Shown one piece after another: positions 58,001 to 64,000 of a stretch of 64,000 nucleotides of DNA. Where the stretch lies: positions 2,972,158 to 3,036,157 of the forward strand of contig CAJINV010000013.1 of assembly GCA_905178155.1 (NCBI GenBank), given 5' to 3'. The stretch comes from Amoebophrya sp. A120 (Eukaryota; Sar; Dinophyceae; Syndiniales; Amoebophryaceae). Every line of letters starts with the position of its first letter. Position 1 is the first letter of the stretch. The translations under genes and the position numbers were made by a program. Under the pieces are notes generated by a model. It saw only the letters and a program-made list of their open reading frames with translations, ran no database searches and was not told the origin of the DNA.

Positions 58001-61000
58001 ACAAGGAGGCGAGCGGTATCGCCGGCACGGACGAGAGCATGTCACCGGTGGCGGCGTTTGTACAACCGAGTGGCGGGGGTAGTGGAGACTACCAGGGGGG
58101 ATCATCTTCGCGACGGAATTCTAACGGAAGCGGCACTGGTACTGGTTCTTGTGAGCAAAATAAGCCCGCAAAGAAGCACGAAACGTACCCCGGTGTTGGG
58201 TTGCTCATGGCGTTCCTGAATGTGCAGAGCAGTATTTTGGGGGAGGGAGAAGATAGTTCCTCTGGGCGAAAGGAGAAGTTTTTCTACGTAGGGAGAACGA
58301 AAGTGGTTGTGCCTGCAGGAGGACAGGAGCTACTGTTTCCGCATGAAGATAAGAAAGCAGGGAAAAGAACATCAAGAATCAGTGCCGGAAGTAGAAGTGC
58401 GCTCACCGTCCCATCAGCACCTCCGCCGAGATTCCTACTAAAGCTGGACACCGAAGAGTACAAGTTGGAGAACAGCCTACCTTTCTACCCGGGCCTCCTT
58501 ACCGCCCGCCCGGGAGAACTGATGGGAACCATTAAGCTGCAGGCAGGGTCGAAATTTGGCTTTAACAAGATTTGCGACCGAGACCTCCCACCCGCGAACA
58601 GCTTTTTTGATCCGGGTCTTCTTGGTGAGACAGCAGTGGGTGCTGGCTCCCTAGTTTCTGCCGACCCTCCGGGAGATCAACCGCAAATCCCGGCGGCGCA
58701 CCAGCTGCCGTCCCTCCCATCGTCCCCGAAGAAACCGATCACGATTCTGCCCGGCGCCACCACAGTCCGACAGCTGCTTGGGAACGCGAAGGCACTGTAC
58801 AGCTACGCAAACGACAATGCGGTGACCAAGCCGGATATCAACCGGGTGTCTTCCATCGGGGAGCGGAAAGTTGAAACTTTAGAGCAGTACTTGCAGATCT
58901 TTCCCGAGTTTGTCAACCGCGTGGTGTTTATCGGGGACGACGGCCAGGCCGACATGGCCGTCGCAAAGGCCATGCTGGACAAGGCCCGCGTGGTGGCGAT
59001 CAAGCGGGTGTGGCAGAAAATTTTGGTAGGGAAAAGAAATAGCGGCGCTGCTTCCACGACGGCCGCCGGGACGAGGAGAAAGACCTTCGGGAAGACGCTC
59101 ACGCTGCCCGAAGGGGCAGTGAAAGCTGCTGTCGGCAAAACTGGGAGCGCGGGCAGCAGTACCAACAGTGACATGAACAGCAAAACTCCAGCTAACAACG
59201 ACTTCTATGCAGGAGCTGCTGCTGCAGGTGCAGCTTCTGGCGGTGGAACAACTGCTGTCGCGAACCGGTTTTCATCCTCTAACGGTGCGTCAGCAACACC
59301 AGGAGGAACTACCACCAGGAGAAACACGGCTGAGAAAAATTCGTTTCAGGAGTTGCCGAGTAAGTTCTTCGGGCGGTATTTCGAACAAGAGCCGCATTCG
59401 GTAGCAATGGAAATGAACAGAAACACCTTGCGCGCGGAGGCAGCGCGGGATGGCGCCACCATCCTTCGTGAAGAAGAAGGTCTAGCAGAAGGAGAATCGT
59501 CCGACGAGAAAAGTCGCGACTTGGTAAAGAAATCGCATCAGAAAGTGAAATTTTTCTACTTCGACCACTATGCTCCTGTGCATGAGTCGGACCCGGCGAG
59601 AGAGCGGTACGACGCCGACCTGGAGTTACCTGTGTGGGATACCGCGAACCCCTTTTCAGAGATAATCGAGTTTGCCGACGGGGCGTTCTACTTGATGGAG
59701 CAAACAACTACTGATGATGAAGGTAGTACTCCTGCCGACGATCGAGATGATAACTACACTGACGAGGAAATGTTACGAAGTACCAGCGCGCCGCGGCTGA
59801 GAAACAAGTCAATGACCAGAGTGTCTAACAGACTGCCAACGTTGATTGCTCAACTGCTGATCGCCGGTGTCATACCGGAAACGGGACGAGACAGGTACGT
59901 GCGCTTGGACGACTACTTTTGCGGGCCCACTGGTGCCAGTGGACGGTCAGCGTCCACGTCTGGGGCGCAACTTTTGCTTGGCAAAATGAACAGCTACTGC
60001 ACCGCCCTATTTCACTCAGCGGCAAGGGATAAAAACGACGAGGACGAGGACCACAATGAGCAAAGTGGTAGACCGGGAAGCAGTACCGATGGAGGTCGTG
60101 GTGAATCAAGTAGTGCGTCTGCTTTTTTCCCCCCAACTCCTCCCCCTGAAATTCGGTATTGGGACCTGGTTGCGCCCAATGTACGACCAGGGCGGGACGA
60201 AAATAAAGGAGAGGAACTCCGTTTTCGGTACACAGTGAAAGAGATCGAAGTTGGAGCGCGCTGGGTCGTGCTGCACCCCGCGGTGCCTTTGGGGTTTACT
60301 ACTGATCCAGTAGCTTCAGATGAGCGACAACCACAGCAGCCAGCTGCAGTTCTTGAGAACAGAAAGCAGGACGAAAAGAAAGATACTCAGATCATAATTC
60401 CACAAGAACATCACCAAGCACCACAGCCACGATTCTCCTTCACTGGCGGCGATGTTTCCCACAAAACCGATGAATTTGTCACGGCTCTTCAAGGTGACGA
60501 GGGACAACGCGACAGTATACGCGCCATCACTTCTGCTGAAGACGAAGACCACGAGCACGACCGGAGTACAGATTCTATCACGCCGCGAACGCAAGAGCGG
60601 CTGGACGCTGCGGTCGCAGAATCGATGTTTCTCACCGCGAAAAGCAGCAGAGCTGGAGGAGATGCGAGAAATGCGTTCAGGAACGTCGAGAGAGGTCCAA
60701 GTAGAGACGAGGAAGTCGAACTGACAACGAAAAGACTGCGGAAAAGCGGGGAACATGAACGAGAGCCGGAGTTACTTTTGGAGACAATTATGCCCCCTTC
60801 AAGTAACGACCTTGCAGCTCCGCTAGCCGGAAAAAGCGACCAGCAGCAGAATCAACAGCTTCTGCTTCCAGCTGTGATTCCACGAAGCCGTTTAGGAAAT
60901 AGACCACGAACAGACGGAGGCCTGGTGGCGGGAATAATTAACGACGCATCGGCGACGGCATCACCGCAGAGCTTTTCCCTGTTCTCGCCACTTCCGCCCA

Positions 61001-61101
61001 CCGTGCCGAACCCCCGGGGGACTCTACGAAGACAAAAACTGCAACAGAAACGCAGCATGTGGCGCGAAGCAATTGAAAGGGAAAAATCGAGGAAGGCATA
61101 G
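55078..61101 (+). CDS. Large secreted protein with APP1/HAD-like phosphatase domain
   Basis: Protein of about 1,832 residues. Exons: 55078-57332, 57547-57578, 57890-61101; both introns are introners, and the middle exon is 32 bases. The N-terminus LAPAVVLFVSCVSVQVCSAP is a signal peptide. The first 760 residues are low complexity. Then FVFLTDVDDTFWC (about 790) is the DxDxT nucleophile motif of HAD phosphatases in the form typical of APP1-type phosphatidate phosphatases, followed by YPGVGLLMAFL. Further on come KPDINRVSSIGERKVETLEQ, then FPEFVNRVVFIGDDGQADMA (about 1105), matching the GDSGQxD motif of that family, with long insertions between motifs. It could act on lipid phosphates in a secretory compartment. 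The last 700 residues are mostly disordered. Confidence 0.75.
57328..57546. mobile_element. Introner element, family 4, target repeat AGTCT
   Basis: Element 57333-57541 lies between AGTCT copies. Terminal repeats are CAAGAAAAAAACTGTGT and complement, related to the element at 10368. Removing 214 bases keeps the frame (SNLSL then FSGLTSSSR). Confidence 0.91.
57574..57889. mobile_element. Introner element, family 1, inverted orientation, target repeat GAGGA
   Basis: Element 57579-57884 lies between GAGGA copies, 32 bases after the previous introner. Its interior is homologous to the element at 7405 in the opposite orientation: TTTTGACCAAGT at 7405 corresponds to ACTTGGTCAAAA here. Removing 311 bases keeps the frame (SSSR then RKRKCKKDNLENDPEF). 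Confidence 0.93.
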
Positions 61102-61943
61102 ATTTTGGCACTTTCTTTGGAAAATGAACAGGATGCATCGAGAAAATGTCCAACGTCGGTAGTATGCTAGCGATTGCCTAATGAGGCTTGTATGATGTAG
61201 ATTTTGATGATTAATAAATAGTTCTTCAAACGAATACTAGGATACTGGTCATGCCCGCCTCATGACAGTGAAAATGAGTAAATTTAAAGCAGTGCTTTTT
61301 ACTAGCGCCAGCCTCCAGGACCGACTAACTTTGATGTCTGTGAAACCGCTCACTCAGCTGAAAGTCAGGGTGAAGAAGCTGGATCAGCACAGTATTTTTC
61401 TGACGTTTGCGAAGTGTAAATTTTGATAGCTGCTTCGAAGCTTCTACCGATAAGTCAGATTTTTGACAGGGTATGATGTTGTCTACTTCTTTGACTGAGA
61501 AGATGTCGTGTGCAGCTACCGATTTTTGAAGCAGTATCGGATGCTGTTCGTGCACTCGCCTATTTGAAGATAGGCTTTGAATGAACAGAAAGCGCGCATA
61601 AAGTAGATGGCATCTTCGCAGAGAGAAAGTAGCTGTGTTGATGTCGTGATGTCGTATTCTGGAATAATGTCTGTCAATGTGGCCGGTATGAGGATCAACA
61701 GCTCGAAAGATTTGGCTCGAGGGAAGGCTACGGTTTTGTGACATCGTAGCTTTTCTTGGCGGCGCCAGTTTGTCCCTCGATGCGTTTGCCCAGTGGCTGA
61801 AATTTGACGACATGTGTACGACTAGGAGATAGATGCATAACATGTGCATGTTACGGGAGAAAGCGAAAGGAAAGACAAAGATTTGCAACAAAGCATTTAT
61901 CGCCTGTTATAAATCGTTCTTGACCAAGGAATCTAGACGCAAA
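61102..61943. other. Intergenic, no gene seen
   Basis: The frame is open upstream of the carrier gene from 61833, so the true start could be earlier; otherwise nothing supportable. Confidence 0.5.
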
Positions 61944-64000
61944 ATGACGGACAAACAGCACGGGTGCCCTCTTCCCGCCGCCGCGGAAGAACTTAACAAC
62001 ACGGCTTCCACCGACACCAGACCTCTGGGCCGCTGGTTCCGACTAGTGCCGAGCTACCCGATGTGGAGCACATCAAACAACGTCGCCGGAGGAACAAGAA
62101 GTGGGTTATTTACCCAGGTCCCGCCAAGAAGTAGTAGATCTTCATATCGTCGCTCTTTTGTCTACAACGAGGACATCAGCAGCAAACAGCACCGTCGAAA
62201 AAACTCGAGCAGTTCCAGCTCCTCCGGCCACAGTCCCAGCAAACACCACGACCAAGAATTCATCCATGTGATGCGCACGGCGCGCGAGCTGCCGACCGCG
62301 AGCGAGATTTTCGAAGCCCTAGACGCCAACGAGGACGGCACGGTGTCGGCAAAGGAGCTGGACAAAGCGCTGCGAAAAATGGGAAAGTCGGAACGCGTGC
62401 GGGAAATCTTGCTGCAGCGAGTCTTCAGCTACCAGGGGGCGAAAGTCTCTGAGAGTGGTGGGACGAGAAATAGAGATGAATCTAGCGGTGGTATGACTTC
62501 TGGTGCAGCTGCTGGTGGTTCTACCTCTCCATCTTCTGCAACAGCAACAACCTCACCGCGCCGCTGGAGCAACAGAAAGAGGTTTCCGGACGAGCAAGCG
62601 GCGGATCATCAAGGTGATTCTGAGCCCGACCCGCCACCACTCTCTAGAAGGTTACAGAGCATCGTGAACGGTGCGGGCCCTTCTGCCGCGAGAGGACAGC
62701 AACACACGCATAATAAAACCTCAGGACAAGTACATCAAAGCGCCAATCTGGACAAGGACCACCGGAAGACCACCCCGTTGCCGCCGTCAAACGTGACGTT
62801 TGCGGAGTTCGAGCGGTACTATGAATCGAGGAAAGCGGAACTAGAGCGGGTGTACCACATGCTGACCCACCAGAACAAGAATGATTTGAATTACCCGAGC
62901 AACGCGAAGTCCACTTTGGATACGAACAAAATGCGAAAATTGCTGCAACTGGTCGGGAAAAAAGTTTCCGACGAGGAGATCCGGCTGATTTTGCACATCG
63001 CGGAAACGGAGAACAACGGAGTTTTGACCTTCACGGAGTTTGCGCATTGCTGCTTCTTTGCGCCAGACGTGAACCCCGCGGCGGTCTTCGACAACTTCGA
63101 AAAGGACACGTTTTACGAGGCGGACGACAGCGCCAGTTCGGTGCCGAGTAGGCTGGATTACGGTCTGAACAAGGTGACGAAAACGGAGACAGGGGAAGTG
63201 CTTGACAATATCGTGAGGAAAAATCCCCCCCTCCCCATATCGGAAAGGAAATTTGTGATGCTGCATTTGCGTACACAAATTAATCAGTTTGTATTGGTAG
63301 AAGGTCAACAGACGCAGTTGCGGCCTTAACTGCAAGCAATTTTTCATGCTGTTCCCCATTTCGAGTTGCCTCCTGTCATGCTGAAGATGCAAGGCTTTCC
63401 CACACCGCCCAGCACTACAGTCCACTTCTTTTGCCTTCTAGCATGACAACATGACATGTAGTCGCAAATCATGCTACACAAATCCCCTCTTTGATATGGG
63501 GAGGGGGGATTTTTCATTTGGATAGACAATCAGAGCTACGACGAAGTGGTGCGGAAGCTGCTCTGCGGCATGGTGGCGGGAGCGACCTCGCGGACCGTGA
63601 CCGCGCCGATCGAGCGCGCGAAACTGATCATGCAAGCCACGCCGATGAGCACGACGGGCGCGCGGTCGACGTTTTTGGATACGTTCACGCGCATTTACCG
63701 ACACGGGACGCTGTACGACTACTTCCGCGGGAACGGGGCGAATTGCGTGAAGATCGCGCCGGAAACGGCGCTGAAATTTCTGTTGTTCGAGAACCTGAAG
63801 AAGCGGATCGCCCAGGAAACGGAAAACCCGACCACCGTCGAGCGGTTCTTCGCGGGCGGGCTGGCCGGGGCATTAGCCGGCGCGGCGATTTACCCACTGG
63901 AGATTTCCAAAACAAGATTGACCCTCGCGCCGCCGAAAAAGTACAATGGGGTGCTGCATTGTTTGCAGAAGGTGCTCTACCAGGAGGGGATTAAGAACGG
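61944..64000 (+). CDS. EF-hand mitochondrial carrier (SCaMC/ATP-Mg-Pi type), 3' end missing
   Basis: Calcium-regulated member of the SLC25 carriers, which exchange nucleotides and phosphate across the mitochondrial inner membrane. Exons 61944-63208 and 63530 to the window end, joined across a family 2 introner. An N-terminal regulatory region has an EF-hand, DANEDGTVSAKELDKALRKM (residues 127 on), a long Ser-rich linker, and further EF-like helices (MRKLLQLVGKKVSDEEIRLI with AETENNGVLTFTEF). After the introner the carrier domain begins: GMVAGATSRTVTAPIERAKL with the PxExxK signature, then a second repeat with PLEISKTRL. Two and a bit of the six helices are present before the window ends. The M at 61944 (MTDKQHGCPL) is preferred; a longer start at 61833 is possible. 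Confidence 0.88.
63204..63529. mobile_element. Introner element, family 2, target repeat GACAA
   Basis: Element 63209-63524 lies between GACAA copies. The terminal repeats are AAAATCCCCCCTCCCCATAT and complement. Removing 321 bases joins the EF-hand region to the first carrier helix in frame. The interior is closely similar in the same orientation to the element at 2391. Confidence 0.94.

Noticed and set aside
61325-61891. Minus-strand open frame of 188 codons in an intergenic region
   Set aside because: Composition looks like non-coding DNA, no recognisable motif, and it overlaps the upstream end of the carrier gene.

Overview
This is eukaryotic nuclear DNA from a protist, most likely a dinoflagellate-lineage parasite of the Amoebophrya type. 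Three things in the sequence suggest this. Every gene I can support lies on the + strand, which fits the unidirectional gene blocks of dinoflagellates. Genes are closely spaced and cut by two intron classes: ordinary GT-AG introns, and short intron-like transposons with terminal inverted repeats (introner elements). The conserved genes are mitochondrial and cytosolic housekeeping genes (type II NADH dehydrogenase, uL23m, adenylosuccinate lyase, VPS51, a Ca-binding mitochondrial carrier). The taxon is an inference; I could not run a search.

Layout. 1-3162: 3' part of a CLC chloride channel/antiporter. 3316-5310: Ser-rich protein, possibly the tail of the same gene. 6777-13354: about 1,900-residue N-myristoylated pseudokinase. 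14186-16531: GH47-like type II membrane protein. 16532-18065: GC-rich non-coding DNA with palindromes and a 42-bp minisatellite that runs into an assembly gap (18066-18522). 18523-19935: one or two partly resolved genes. 20125-21560: long foldback element. 22655-24607: two-TM membrane protein. 25684-27549: macro-domain protein. 27905-28264: small zinc-binding protein. 29523-32232: secreted GKWY-motif protein with C-terminal 24-residue repeats. 33592-36679: secreted unknown protein. 38424-42232: ankyrin-repeat protein. 42783-46627: VPS51. 47080-49878: NDH-2. 50830-51390: uL23m. 52095-54195: adenylosuccinate lyase. 55078-61101: large secreted protein with an APP1/HAD-like phosphatase domain. 61944-64000: EF-hand mitochondrial carrier, cut by the window end.

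The main result is the introner system. I resolved 15 complete insertions inside coding sequence, in six terminal-repeat families with unrelated termini. All share one insertion grammar: a 5-bp direct repeat, then TAT, the body, ATA, and the second copy of the 5-bp repeat. Removing the element plus one repeat copy rejoins the reading frame in all 15 cases, often inside a recognisable domain (CLC, VPS51, NDH-2, mitochondrial carrier). In most cases the exact boundaries cannot be GT-AG. Homologous elements occur in opposite orientations and are removed from coding sequence either way. Exon models below count an introner intron as the element plus the downstream repeat copy; they come from reading-frame and protein-family continuity, not transcripts.
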